A stretch of DNA of 64,000 nucleotides from Cranoglanis bouderius (GCA_023630585.1 CM042544.1:8949256-9013255), one strand, 5' to 3'; positions 13,101 to 23,180 are shown, counted from the first letter of the stretch. Notes: generated by a model not told the origin, from the letters alone. Numbers and translations: made by a program.

Positions 13101-16100
13101 AGTTCCTCATCATCAAAGCGCTTCCTCCTCCACATACATGAAGACGAGCGGGAAAGCATTTAACAACCAACTCAGTCACAAAATAAAAGGGAACAAAAAG
13201 AAATATAAGTGGAGAGCAGCTAACTCCTCACACTCCCCATCTCTCTGCATTCTCACACATGTGCAGTTGTATCTCCCCCCCATAAGTACCGTAATTCTTA
13301 CAAGTGACCTTTATACAGAGATTCCAACTATAAACAAAAAGCATAGAAACTCCAATTTTGGTTAAAATGTAAAGTTGATGTATTTGCACAGCAGAAGAAA
13401 TAATCAGGGAAAAATGTATATCAAGAAACGTTTTGGAATCGGACCGTGACTCCCAGAATCGGATCGGATCGTGAAGTGCCTAAAGATTCCCACCCCTAGT
13501 TGTTTGTCTTTTTTTTTTAACCAGTACATGTAAATGAACAGTCAACCCGGTACTGATGCGCTGTCTGACAGGTAGTCAGTCGGGAACTTTTCATAGGTGC
13601 ACCGTGCAACATGAAGACATGGTGACCGGCGGTGCTGCTGGTGTGGTGGCTCCAAATCCACAAAAGCTTGTGGACAATAAAGGTGCAAAGAGCCGCGTAT
13701 GGAAATACTTTGGATTTGAGGCAGATCACAAAGGAAACATAATCGATAACCAAAAAACGATTTTCAAGCGGTGTATTCGAAGTTTTGTTAGGAGGGAGGA
13801 AACACATTAAACCTATTAAAGGATTAATTCAAGGAGTTCAAGCAGGTGAGTTTCAAATTATGGTAGCAGTTGCATTATGGATGTTGTAGCATAGTTTAAT
13901 TCAAGTGTAGGATTGCACAAAAAATCCTTTTTTTGTTTACTTAATGGTTAGCATATGTGCGTGTAATGCTAATACAGTCATGTGTCCTTATTAACCATTT
14001 AATTCTGTTAAAAAAGTCCACGGCCCGCCGATGAACCGCCGTGTTTTTAAGTGTAAGACTATGTTATGTACACAGCTGCTGTGTGTACTTAGGTACTCAT
14101 GCGATATATCTTTGGAAAGATTCTTGTGCTTCGATTGATACAAACCATTTCAAGATACAATCATAACAGCAGCTACAATCAACGTCTCTGTCAGACCAGT
14201 GACATACAAACACACACTTACAAAACTGAGGCAACTCATAGTAGTCCACTGATCCATAACATCCCGACAAAAAACAGTCGTTACACTTGCAAAGGTCCAA
14301 ACGATCCAATTAAGTAAAATTTAGTCCAAAACACATTATTACATCAATAAATACCCATGCACTATTGCTGCTTCATTTCAGATTATAGGCAAATGTAACT
14401 AATCTTTCATGTTTTATGTTATAACTCCGGTTCACTTGTAAGCATTGTCGACGTCTTGACATGAAAATGGCCACTGAGTGAGTTTCAGCACTTCAATTCA
14501 ATTCCGTACGTAAAGATTTGATTCGTGGTTCGTTTCAGAAACTTTTTTACCTAGTTTGTATTTTTTGCTTGTAATTTATTTAGTTATTATTTACTTGAAG
14601 GGGAAAAACCTAAGGCCAAAACTTAAAGCATTTTTCAGAAATACTTGAAATATGCATATACATTTGTTTTCATTTATTTTAATTTTTAACTTTATAAATA
14701 AGAAGTGTGTGTTCAATTATGGCATATTTTTGTGTTTATTTACTTTTATACCTTTAATTACTTGTGGAAGAAAATTTAGAAACACTGAAATATTTGAAGT
14801 ATACAGAATGCCATTGTTTTTTAATACATTTTATATTGATATTTAACTTTATTAATAAAATAGTTTGTTGTTCAATTAGCATGTTTTTGTGTTTTGCTTT
14901 GGTACCAAAATTGGTACTGAGTACTGTGGAATTTTACCGGTATTGGTACCGACTACTGAAATTTTGTTACCGTGATAGCCCTGGTGCAAACAGTAAAAAA
15001 AACTTAAGAAAGGTTCTAGAATGATTGTTCTAGAGTGTCTGTGGGTGTGGGTGGGATTGGTTAGAATTCTTTTGGGAGAGGGCGGGAATGGGATTTTTTA
15101 AAAAGAAGTCTCGTGAACACTTCTGTTATGTATTATGGAATTTTTGCCTGCTGACTCGATAATTAATTGCTTTGTGTAGTTCCAACATATTGGAAGACCT
15201 AATTAGCACCACATTCTACATTATCCCCTTTTTTGTTTATACTGATGTACAAAATTGCTTAGTTGTTTTACTTTTTTACTTTTCTGCAGCCATTAAATAA
15301 TTGTGGAAAATCATACTGTCTTGACATTCTTTCTTCTGTGTCTCACACACAGCACTACTTTTATGAACTGGTTATAAAAACTCTGGTCCAGCATAATCTC
15401 TTTTATATGCTGCACCAGTTCCTCCAGTATCACGTGCTGAGTGACTCCAAACCACTGGTGAGTTCATTTCTAAGACAATTCAGCATGCTTCTATAAGTTC
15501 TATTCCTAACAACTATGCATAAAAGAGATTAAATTAAAGGAAAGACCAACAGTGTCTTAATAACAGCCACCACTAACTGGCAAAACAGCTTCAGTGCGTC
15601 TTGGCATAGACTGTACAAGTCCCAGTGGAGGACCAAAACATCCAAAGGATATTATACCACAATTGTATTGGTGTTTTGATGATGGTGGTGGAGAGGGCTA
15701 ACCTGTTGGCCCAAATCACATTAGTATGCAATTGCTTACACTACATCAGTACTAAATCCAATGTGCAATTACACACTTCTAAAAGTACATTTTGTTGTTT
15801 GTTTGTTTTTCATTATTTGTGTGGTAACTACTGACTTATTTAATAAACAGCCAATTAATGTTATAACTGACAGCATTCTTTCATTTATTATTATATAATA
15901 ATAATTTATTATTATATCAAGCTATATAATTAAAAGGAGCAAATTTTAAATGCATCACTTCTCAGATTTAATGGTACATAATCTGCCTTGTAGTTCAGTC
16001 ATGTAGGCACTAGCTCACTATATTGTTTTCCTCTGGTTTAGGCCTGCCTGCTGTTGTCCTTGGAGAGCACATACCCTCCAGCTCACCAGCTCTCTCTAGA

Positions 16101-16724
16101 TATGCTTAAGGTAAAAGACAAATTAATAAGTCTGTTTATGTTCTGCTGTGATTGTTATATGCATTAATAAGAGTTTCAAATTAATGTGAAACTTGTCTGT
16201 GTATGTGTGTGTAAAACAGAGGCTCTCCACAGCTAACGATGAAATTGTGGAGGTACTCCTGTCAAAACAGCAAGTACTTGGAGCTCTCCGTTTTGTCCGC
16301 AGTGTTGGTGGCCATGACAATGTCTCAGCACGCAAATTTTTGGATGCTGCACGACAGACTAATGATACAATGCTCTTCTATACAATCTTCCGATTCTTTG
16401 AGCAAAGAAACTTTAGGTTGCGTGGCAATCCTGCTTTTAATCCAGGTAGCTGTGGCTGACCTGCTTTATATTCTTAAATGTTGTTAATGAGCACACATTG
16501 GATACCATTTAATTTTATTTTAATTATTTTACTCATTATTATTATTGTTGTTGTTGTTGTTAATATTATTATTATTACTGGTAGTAGCTTCAGTGTTTGT
16601 GTTGTGGAAAGTTTTTCATTAGGTAACCTAATGCTCTTTTCCAGGTGAACACTGTGAGGAGCATGTCACTTACTTCAAAGAAGTGTTTGGAGAACAAACA
16701 CTGATGAAACTTCCAGTTGTCTGA
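4046..16724 (+). CDS. rmc1: rmc1 (C18orf8/Mic1) homologue, C-terminal five exons
   Basis: Five exons join in frame: 4046-4123, 15353-15457, 16042-16110, 16220-16445 and 16645-16724 (TGA at 16722-16724), giving 185 residues. The upstream part of the gene is outside the window. The protein matches my memory of vertebrate RMC1 (Mic1 family), for example FIIAVLMEYIRSLNQFQ, VLSDSKPLACLLLSLES, GGHDNVSARKFLDAARQ and LFYTIFRFFEQRN. In vertebrates RMC1 binds the MON1-CCZ1 complex, the exchange factor for Rab7 on late endosomes and lysosomes. Every intron has AG/GT borders and the only phase-1 junction (16445/16645) restores a Gly codon. The first intron here is 11.2 kb of transposon debris, yet the exons show no disabling change, so the gene looks functional. 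Confidence 0.9.
4390..4723. repeat. dispersed teleost repeat, class uncertain
   Basis: The stretch containing GACAGGAGTGGAACCCAA, TAGCTCATCCACCTCAAAG and CTTTTCTGCTCACCACAA is one I recognise as recurring in many fish genomes. It has no coding capacity and I see no clear terminal repeats. The class (MITE or SINE-like) is uncertain. Confidence 0.4.
4724..5172 (-). mobile_element. Tc1-like element C, copy 2 (one end only)
   Basis: Begins CAGTGGTGCTTGAAAGTTTG after TA at 4722-4723. Minus-strand transposase C-terminus at 5164-4940 reads EWPSQSPDLNPKEILRKN then AKIPPSQCAGLI; Lys stands where the Ile of the PIE motif is expected. The rest of the element is missing after about 5172. Confidence 0.8.
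5173..5603. other. intronic stretch, nothing recognised
   Basis: One 70-codon open frame (5226-5438) shows no family motif. The remainder is AT-rich intron of rmc1. Confidence 0.5.
5608..7502. mobile_element. Solo LTR, ~1.9 kb retroviral-type family, copy 1
   Basis: Starts TGTAGCGAATC and ends GAGGCATTACA, flanked on both sides by GTGC (5604-5607 and 7503-7506), a 4-bp target duplication. It shares blocks with the solo LTR at 23794-25797, notably AAAGCGCACGCTTGGATTC and TTTTAAAGCGTGCCCGCA. A CpG-richer core at 6300-6600 is also present in the other copy. It contains a (CA)n tract at 6121-6150. No internal retroviral sequence is attached, so it is a recombined solo LTR in the large rmc1 intron. 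Confidence 0.8.
6121..6150. repeat. (CA)n microsatellite
   Basis: About 14 CA units inside the solo LTR. Confidence 0.9.
7637..8474 (-). mobile_element. Tc1-like element C, copy 3 (5' half)
   Basis: Reverse-complement copy of family C. The terminus CAGCGGTGCTTAACAG reads leftwards from 8474, followed by the same leader as in 2459-2800. Minus-strand transposase pieces at 7852-7634 read VHHRVARRKSLLSKKNIAAP and LQFAKDHGKD, typical of the Tc1 middle region. The C-terminal half is missing. Confidence 0.8.
8485..9001. mobile_element. MITE with Tc1/mariner-type ends
   Basis: A 517-bp element with ends CAGTACTGTGCAAAGG and CTTTTCACAGTACTG, flanked by TA on both sides (8483-8484 and 9002-9003). The interior is A/T-rich with homopolymers and no coding capacity. 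Confidence 0.8.
9170..10282 (-). pseudogene. Ty3/gypsy gag-protease fragment (SCAN-like Gag)
   Basis: On the minus strand a Gag reading frame starts near 10282 (MNRKKYYTGGKTRDLVEDAF) with a Gln-rich coiled segment (SNDQEQQIKDLLDAQ). Later blocks at 9720-9600 (EVTAEWVQCHHLASL) resemble the SCAN-like capsid end of vertebrate gypsy (Gmr1-type) Gag. A zinc knuckle CWHCREPGHFQDQC reads near 9375. A protease-like stretch follows at 9280-9200 (VLGCNQTSIHQ, where the catalytic Asp-Ser-Gly is lost). Several frameshifts and stops are present. No LTRs are seen beside it. Confidence 0.75.
10480..11482 (-). mobile_element. Tc1-like element D, copy 2
   Basis: Minus-strand N-terminal transposase half: MPKLKEIPEKMRRKVIEIHQ at 10974 onward (helix-turn-helix), then a second block at 10796-10461 with TVHDSTIRKTLGKNG and KPLLTQKNIKARLNFAK. 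The catalytic domain is missing. The terminal repeat runs to GTGCTGTG/CACAGCACTGTG at 11482 and contains an internal duplication. Confidence 0.8.
11104..11333. repeat. ~115-bp tandem duplication in a Tc1 terminal repeat
   Basis: The segment containing GCAGTTTCATAGATTTG, ACTATGGGGGCAAATACA and CAGGCCCAGTTGGTAT occurs twice in direct order with few differences (first copy about 11104-11218, second about 11219-11333). Confidence 0.85.
11620..12725 (+). mobile_element. Tc1-like element E, copy 1
   Basis: Left part carries a terminal-repeat-like leader (CCTCCAAAACTATTGGAATG). Degraded plus-strand transposase follows: STVRRRIGEQKYRGHTTRCK at 12270-12330, a Gln/Asp block QQDNDPKHTANLTKDF at 12586-12640, and LDWPSQSPGLK at 12660-12695. 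Frameshifts, lost N-terminal start and no third catalytic Glu. Confidence 0.75.
12852..13177. repeat. Inverted repeat, ~60-bp arms
   Basis: The left arm 12852-12911 (with GAGTTGGTTGTTAAATGCTT and TGTGGAGGAGGAAGCGC) is matched in reverse complement by 13117-13177, separated by about 200 bp. A transcript would fold into a long hairpin. It probably belongs to the hAT debris that follows. Confidence 0.75.
13410..14990. mobile_element. hAT-type transposon debris with BED finger remnant
   Basis: The left block ends in CTAAAGATTCCCACCCCTA, which resembles the terminal region of hAT elements known from fish. On the right, 14920-14990 carries the repeated GGTACC-rich motif (TACCGGTATTGGTACCGACT) also typical of hAT ends. 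Between them lies the start of a BED finger protein. No transposase catalytic region was found. Confidence 0.5.
13556..13810 (+). pseudogene. BED zinc-finger N-terminus (hAT-derived)
   Basis: An 84-codon frame containing SRVWKYFGFEADHKGNIID, the classical start of hAT BED fingers. The metal-binding Cys pair expected just after is degraded (FKRCIRSF) and the His pair is absent, so the domain is incomplete. Confidence 0.6.
15353..15457 (+). CDS. rmc1: rmc1 exon (35 codons)
   Basis: Acceptor CTCACACACAG ends at 15352; donor GTGAGT starts at 15458. Encodes HYFYELVIKTLVQHNLFYML and 15 further residues. Phase 0 at both ends. Confidence 0.92.
15510..15700. repeat. Tc1/mariner-like dispersed fragment
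   Basis: The stretch with CAGCTTCAGTGCGTCTTGGC and GATGATGGTGGTGGAGAG resembles the transposase 3' end of a common fish Tc1 family read in antisense. It is short and decayed. Confidence 0.4.
16042..16110 (+). CDS. rmc1: rmc1 exon (23 codons)
   Basis: Acceptor TCTGGTTTAG ends at 16041; donor GTAAAA starts at 16111. Encodes ACLLLSLESTYPPAHQLSLD and MLK. Confidence 0.92.
16220..16445 (+). CDS. rmc1: rmc1 exon (75 codons + 1 nt)
   Basis: Acceptor GTAAAACAG ends at 16219; donor GTAGCT starts at 16446. Encodes the conserved block from RLSTANDEIVEVLLSKQQVL to FEQRNFRLRGNPAFNP. Ends in phase 1. Confidence 0.93.
16645..16724 (+). CDS. rmc1: rmc1 terminal exon
   Basis: Acceptor CTTTTCCAG ends at 16644. 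Completes a Gly codon, then encodes EHCEEHVTYFKEVFGEQTLM and KLPVV before TGA. Confidence 0.92.
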
Positions 16725-17450
16725 AGAAAAGGATGGAGATTTACTAAGCAAGGTCCTTAAGCTGAAAAATGTTTGACATATTTCAGTACGTCACATTCAA
16801 GCTGTATTCCATTCATTCCTATGGTTTAGTTAAAGGTGTTTGTTAACATTAACATTAGAAAGTTCACATGACTGTGTCCCTTGGCATCCAGTCTTATACT
16901 GTACATGCTCTGTTTGCCACTACACTGATTGTAATTCTGTGGGAAAGTCACTGATGGATTTGACAAACTGCACAATTTCTATGCTACTTTTAATCATAAT
17001 ATAAATGGTATAAAATGCTTTTTAATGGATGCCCTGAAAGTAATATTAAGCACAACCATGACCTGGTTAAACATGCAATTACTGTATGTTGACCAAAATT
17101 TAGTAAGGTATTTCATGTGAATGTGATTCCTCAAACCAGCCAGAGAACAAGTGGTTAAAATGCTCAAAGCACCAGAAATGTGTATTGGAAAAATAATAGA
17201 TTGTGAAGCTATTATTTGTAATGTGATCATCTTTAATTGGAAATCAGGCAAAATGTTTGGATCATGAGAACATGTTTTACTTGAATGTTCATTAGTTTGG
17301 CAGGATAAGTGGTATAAAATGTGCTGCATGCAGTGGTTTAAATCTTTTGAGAGGTGAAATTGGACATGTAAATATAAGAATGTAATTTTTCTGATGCTCA
17401 TTACAGTACACAGCTGAGCTAAATCCATTTTTTATGTGTTGCTCAGTCTG
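16725..17450 (+). other. probable rmc1 3' UTR and flank
   Basis: Non-repetitive AT-rich sequence after the stop codon. I did not find a convincing AATAAA with a GT-rich downstream element, so the cleavage site is open. Confidence 0.45.
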
Positions 17451-17525
17451 TGTGTGTGGGTGGGTATAATTTATAATAATATATAATCCATATAATCTAT
17501 ATATGCACAGTAGAGTATATCATTT

Positions 17526-17700
17526 TACATTACATTTTATATTTATGGCATTTGGCAGATGCCCTTGTCCAGAGCGACTTACACTTCTAATTTATACAAC
17601 TGAGCAGTTAAGGGTTAAGGGCCTTGCTCAAGTTCCCAGAAGTGGCATCTTGGCAGTGATCAGAACACCAATGTCTTAACCACTGAGTTACCACTTCCCG
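17526..17700. repeat. dispersed teleost repeat (GGCATTTGGCAGA family)
   Basis: Contains TATGGCATTTGGCAGATGCC, CAGAGCGACTTACA and GGGCCTTGCTCAAG, a repeat I recognise from many fish genomes. A shorter relative lies at 20650-20730. The class is not clear to me. Confidence 0.6.
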
Positions 17701-17959
17701 TTATTATAGTGTTATTGTACTGTAAGGTGCATGGGTTTGATGGCACATGAAAAGAAAATGTTCTTGTGTCTGGTTGTTTTGATACTCAGTGATTTGTAGC
17801 ACCTACTGGTTGGAAGAAGTTCAAATAAGATGTGTCCAGTATATGAGGTGTGACCAATGATTTTCATTGCCATTTCCTAGTTCGAGACCAGTACTCATCC
17901 CTTCAGTATAGGTCGTGAAGGGAGGGCAGGTTTGTGCCATTGATCATCTCTGCAGTTCT

Positions 17960-18200
17960 GACTATTCTCTGTAGCCTTATATTGGGAATCTAGACTTTTC
18001 AGGAGCTTGACAGGGTTCTCTAGAGAAGAGGTCATCTGTGTAGATGGAGAAGAACAGTGAGGAGAGCACACACCCCCTGCTGGGCATGCAGATGCTGGAC
18101 ATGAACTTCCCCAGGGTCACATACTGCTTCCTGTCTTTCAGGAAGTTTGTAATCCTCTGGCAGTGAGTCTGTGATGTCTGACAGGTCAGCACCAATCTCT
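17960..18200 (-). pseudogene. LINE reverse transcriptase fragment
   Basis: The minus strand reads ITNFLKDRKQYVTLGKFMSS then PSRGCVLSSLFFSIYTDDLF, matching the RT block QGCVLSP-LLF-YTDD of CR1/Rex-type LINEs. Only about 70 codons survive. Confidence 0.65.
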
Positions 18201-19100
18201 CAAAACTGAGTCTTTGGCAGTTGTCACATGGAGAATAAATTCTATATCATTCTGTTTATTATTGTTTTTTTTTAATCTTAGTCCCATCTACTTGATGGAC
18301 AGGCTGTGCTTTTCGAAGGTGCTGTACATTGACTCTTGCACTCATAAAATACCTGGACCAATTTGCCTCCAGCCCTATGTCTGATGCGCCTGTCTGAAAC
18401 GCAAAAGGGAGAGAAAAGTTTAGGAATGAAGCAGAGGGCCTCCATAGAGAGCTGCTTTTACATTCACAAATGCCTGTTGACTTGCATGCTAGTGAGGTCA
18501 GAATAAATGGGTACAAGCCTAAAAAAAAACCCCACCAGCCCCAGGAACTGGCTCACCTTCTTTTTAGTCATGGGTTGTGGGCATGTTGCAGTGGCAGTAG
18601 TCTTCTCAGTTTGGCGACACAAGCCAAAGATACCATACCTTCAACCATCCAATCACACAATTTGCATGGTTCCCATGACTCCAGTTTGCTCAACTCAAAC
18701 TTACCTGGGTAGCCACCTTTCTTTTTGAAACAGGCCTCATCTCTGTGAAGTTCTATTTGGAGCACATCAAAAAAAAAAATTAACCGAAACTCAGACATGA
18801 GAAATATGTCTATAGAAACCTTGAAATGTTGATTTAAATCCCAAACAGATATTCTCTAATTATGTAATGTGCGTGAAACTAACGATAAGTACAGTTTCTC
18901 TCTCAGCTCATTGGTGCTGATCTAGACACACCCACCTGAACTCTGTTCATATGATAATGACCTGGGCGAGCCCACTAATTTTGAAAATATGTTATAAATA
19001 TCATTACTTTTTTTTAAGTATCATGATGTATTTATGTGTTCGTATTACAATGGGGAGTCAAATGAAAACCTTATTTGGTTTTATTTTGCATTGTTTATAC
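18201..19100. other. no recognised gene
   Basis: AT-rich sequence with short open frames only; no domain, terminal repeat or splice-bounded coding block seen. Confidence 0.4.
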
Positions 19101-19109
19101 ATGTCACAA

Positions 19110-19320
19110 GTGTATCACAGTCACCATACACACCAGAGCTTTCTTTGAGTGATTTCCATGTTTTTAGACCACTAAAGGAGGCATTGGGTGGAAAGAACTG
19201 TTGGATGAAGAAGTGTAACAGATGGTGCATCAGTGGCTGGACACGCAACTAGAAGAATGTTTTTACACAGAACAATTCCTGGTATTTGCATCTGGATGTG
19301 TAAAACATAGAACCTTTTGT
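19110..19320 (+). pseudogene. mariner transposase C-terminal fragment
   Basis: The plus strand reads LSLSDFHVFRPLKEALGGK and, after a frame change, HQWLDTQLEECFYTE. This matches the mariner signature SDFHLFGPLKEALRG and its following helix. No ends identified. Confidence 0.6.
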
Positions 19321-19429
19321 AAATTAAAGTAAATCAAACTTAATATTTGGTTGCCTATCCCTTCCTTGCAATAACTGCATCAAGCCTGTGACTCACCAAA
19401 TGTATTTTTTTTTCTTTTGTGATGTTTTT

Positions 19430-19640
19430 CCAGGCTTTTAGTACAGCTTCACAAATACAACTGCCAATTTACAGAGAAATGCATCCAAATTAATCACGAG
19501 TAACTTTATCATGCAGCAAGACAATGATCCAAAACACACTGCCAACTCAACAAAGACCTTTATTAAGGGGGGAAAAGTTGAAGGTTTTAGACTGGCCAAG
19601 TCAATCACCAGACCTTAACCAAATTGCGCATGCATTTGAC
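19430..19640 (+). pseudogene. Tc1-like element E, copy 2 fragment
   Basis: The stretch at 19465-19625 closely repeats 12535-12700: QQDNDPKHTAN, then a frame change and LDWPSQSPDLNQIAHA. Short and isolated. Confidence 0.7.
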
Positions 19641-19744
19641 CTGAAGAGGAGACTTGTTCAGACTTGTTTTTGTTTTATCCAGCTGTATTTACTCACTGCG
19701 ACTTATAACATCCTGATGTTGTTAAATGTGATTATTTTAAAGGG

Positions 19745-20520
19745 GGGGTGATTCTTTTCTATACCCACTGTATGTCTCTCTAAAATCCCAATATACTCCT
19801 CCACGTCAATGGTACTTTCACACATATGCAAGTCACCCATGCCATGAGCACTGATGCACCCCCATACCATCACAGATGCTGGCTTTTGCACCTTTCACCT
19901 ATAACAGTTTGGTTGGTCTTTTTCATCTTTGGCACAGAGAACTCGACGTCCGTTTTTCCCGAAAACAAGCTGAAAAGTGGACTCCTCTGACCACAGCACA
20001 CATTTTCACTGCCTTTCAGTCCATCTGAGATGAGCTCGGGCCCAGAGAACTCGGCAGCGTTTCTGCATAGAGTTGATGTATGGCTTTCTCCTTGGATAAT
20101 AGAGTTTCGGGTTGCATTTCTGGATGCAGCTGTGGACTGTGTTAAGTGACAGAGGTTTTCCGAAGTGCTCCTGAGCCCATGTGCTTATATTTAATCACTG
20201 AATCTTTTCACAATATTATGCACTGTAGATGGTGAATGATGGTGTAAATTCTTTGCAGTCTTGTGCTGAGTAATGTTCTTTTTGAACTGACTGACAATTC
20301 TCTCACAAAGTTTGGCACAAAGTGGTGAGCCACGACTCATCCTTGCTTGCAAAGACTGAGTTTTTGGTGCATGCTCCTTTTATGCCCAATCCTGATACCC
20401 TCCCCTGTTACCAATTAACCTGATCCTCCAAAATGGTGTTACTTCAATATTCTATAAACTATTCAGTCATATTCTGCCTCTGTCCCAACTTTTTTGAATG
20501 TTGAAGGCATCAAATTCTAA
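19745..20520 (-). pseudogene. Tc1-like element G transposase relic
   Basis: The minus strand reads PASVMVWGCISAHGMGDLHM and DVEEYIGILERH at 19891-19750. Upstream in another frame is WSEESTFQLVFGKNGRR near 20000, where Glu stands for the usual first catalytic Asp of WSDEST. A terminal-repeat-like end at 20460-20520 contains TCCCAACTTTTTTGAATG. Decayed. Confidence 0.6.
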
Positions 20521-20644
20521 AATTAAAGTTGGTCAGTGAAAACATCGAATATATTTTCTTTGTACTTGTGTCAGTTAATTAAAGTTTCAAGAGACAGATT
20601 TTTTTTATTGCATTTTAGAAAAAAAACTTTTATGGAAATGAGGT

Positions 20645-20735
20645 TGTACATTTACATTTATGGCATTTGGCAGACACCCCACAACCTTCTGGTCAGTAGT
20701 TCACTGTCTTACCCACTGACCTACCACTGAGCCTT
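20645..20735. repeat. short copy of the GGCATTTGGCAGA repeat
   Basis: Shares ACATTTATGGCATTTGGCAG with 17540-17570 and ends with a similar CCACTGAG stretch. Confidence 0.5.
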
Positions 20736-21290
20736 ATTCATAAGGGTACATGTTTTTGAGTTGTTTGGATTAAACCCATTCAAGTGAGGTGTTAAACAGG
20801 ATGATCTGGTTATGGTTTGCAGATCCCAGTTTGAGAATCACTGGGGTAAAACACCACCTGACATTTATGGGTTTAGACCTAATATAAATAATGATATTAA
20901 TAAACAATTTTGATTTTAAAATGGGAGGATGAGAGAGAAGCAGTATCAGGGTCAGATCACTGCCTATACAAAAGCAGTCATCATTTAAATAATTTGAGTT
21001 CTCATATTCTATTTTCATATTCTAATCTCAACGCTTTTAAGACTAATTAATATTTACTGTAAATGTGATCAAAATGAATTGGTAAGTCTAATATGCTTAC
21101 ATTGCAGTTGCTTGTCAAATAGTGTTTTAAATTGCTATTTTTAATTCTATTCTTAAGTAAAACATTTCCACACCTCATCTCTATTTTATTTATTATCATT
21201 CATACTGTCGGGGCTTAAAGTCACCCAACACTAGCCATATTTAGTGTGACTAACCCAACCATCAGTCATATTTCATGAATGAATGATGAT
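20736..21290. other. no recognised gene
   Basis: AT-rich, no coding or repeat signature that I can support. Confidence 0.4.
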
Positions 21291-21291
21291 G

Positions 21292-21564
21292 GGCGGCTGT
21301 GGCTCAGGTGGTAGAGCGGGTTGTCCACTGATCGTAGGGTTGGCGGTTCAATTCCCGGCCCACATGACTCCATGTGCCGAAGTGTCCTTGGGCAAGACAC
21401 TGAACCCCAAGTTGCTCCCAATGACAGGCAGGTGCCTTGCATGGTAGCTCTGCTGCCATTGGTGTGTGAGTGTGTGTGTGGATGGGTGAATAAGACACAG
21501 TGTAAACCTTCACCTTTGTGAACCACAAAAAGGTTGAAAAGCACTATATAAGTGCAGACCATTT
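21292..21564 (+). mobile_element. tRNA-derived SINE
   Basis: The head carries an A-box-like GTGGCTCAGGTGGTAGAG and a B-box GGTTCAATTCC (21345-21355). A body follows (GTGTCCTTGGGCAAGACACT). The tail AAAGCACTATATAAGTGCAG resembles the 3' end of L2-type LINEs. Such chimeric SINEs are common in teleosts. Confidence 0.85.
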
Positions 21565-22717
21565 GACAGCTGTTGAGGCAGCAGGACACATTAAACTCAC
21601 AAAATTCCAATGCACCATGTCATTAAAAATTAAAATGTTATCCATTACCTGTTGTTCTCACATGTCTCTTGCAAACTCAGCATATGCCTGTATAATGACA
21701 AGGTTTGTAAGCATATTGATTTACACACTCCTTACACATTCAAAGGCTCTCAATGAAAATATCTGAATATAACATCAGACCAATCACATCCATAAGTGTT
21801 TGTTGAACATCCCATTCAAAATTTAGTCCCCCAGTGAAGGCAAATCTTAATGCTACAGCATACAAAGGCATTCTAGGCAATGATGTGCTTTAAATTTTGT
21901 GGCCCACATATGGGTGTGATTGTCAGATGTCCACATACTTCATCAGCACTTCAACTAGCTCCCTATCAAAAAATGGTTTCAATGAAAAAAGGGATATATG
22001 GGGTATATATAGAACTTTTATTATATTACAAGTGTATGAACATACAAATTAACCTGTTTTGTTATTATATAACACTATTTTGTGCCCTCCAGTTTGAGTT
22101 GACATTTCAATTATTTGATGCCTCTCCCCCACAGTTATATAGGCTGAAAGAGAGAGAGTACAGAGTAGAGTTACATTTAGCAGCATGTCATAACAACAAG
22201 CTTCATGGTTTATTACTGCTTTTAATCTGTCTATGAATGACAACAATCTCATTTCTGAACACAGCTCTGTTCCCTATCAGCAGGCTTTACGATATTTACT
22301 ATATTTATGATATTAAGAAGCACATTTCACATGAAATTCAAAACTGGAATCACCAAATGCTAATGTTTAGGGTTGGGCGATTTGACTACAATCTTATTTC
22401 ACGATAACGATGTGTTTTCTCAGGTAGGTCTATCAGTAGTATTCAAGTAAGAAATACCACAGAAATTGAATAAAGCAATTAAATGTAAAATTAAATAGAC
22501 TTTAATCTTATTAAATTTACTGAAGTTATTCAGTCAAATGAGTGTGATTTTCTCTTTGTCTTTTGTTATGTGATTAACATTAATGACACAGACAGCAGCA
22601 GGTTTATTAGACTTTAAGACCTAATGCACAGATCCAATATACTGTATTGACACACCTCTGATTTTTTCTGAACTGTTTGCATTCACGTAAGACATAACTG
22701 ACATGTCATCATGTCAG
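21565..22717. other. no recognised gene
   Basis: Short open frames only. GGGTTGGGCGATTTGAC near 22371 may be part of a hAT terminal region, but I cannot delimit it. Confidence 0.35.
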
Positions 22718-23180
22718 GGGTGATGCTGGTAGGGAGAATATTGATATTACTAGGTATATGATTGAGAATCGAGGAGCTAACAGAGGAAGCTATATGGTTG
22801 GACGTAGTGTTCATAATCAAAGAATTGAAAGATTGTGGGCAGAATTAAACAGGGTGGTTTCAGCTTACTTTAAAGACCTTTTCCTTTTTATGGAAAATGT
22901 TGGAATGTTAGATAGCAACAACCCACTTCACATTAGGGCTCTTCAGTATGTTTACCTTCCAAGAATAAACAGATCTGTGGATGAGTATGTAAGCCAGTGG
23001 AACCACCATAGTTTAAGGACAATGGAAAGTAACTCCCCACTGCAACTTTGGACAGTTGGAATGCTCCAACTTCCTGAACATCAAGGTCCACTCAATCATG
23101 TGCATGTGGAAAGGCCTCACGATCACCACCAGTTAAGGGCTGTTAATCCATTGACTGATGATGGAAATCGTGGAATATAA
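22718..23180 (+). CDS. Integrase-core (DDE) protein, probable terminal exon
   Basis: Open frame of about 153 codons to TAA at 23178-23180. It reads GDAGRENIDITRYMIENRG, then VGRSVHNQRIERLWAELNRV, then LQYVYLPRINRSVDEYVSQW and NHHSLRTMESNSPLQLW. This matches the C-terminal half of the integrase-like core found in transposon-derived proteins of fish and invertebrates: the RGD-x-G-x-EN Asp and the IERLW Glu would be the second and third catalytic acids. A possible acceptor CATGTCAG ends at 22717 and gives a fitting phase. The first catalytic Asp should lie in an upstream exon, which I could not find. It may be a young transposon gene, a domesticated gene or a stranded exon. The frame has no break. 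Confidence 0.6.

Noticed and set aside
16994..17428. Minus-strand ORF of 144 codons
   Set aside because: AT-rich frame opposite the rmc1 3' UTR with no domain or repeat signature.
21292..21365. A tRNA gene
   Set aside because: A and B boxes are present, but no clean acceptor stem or T-run terminator, and the body and L2-like tail show it is a SINE head.
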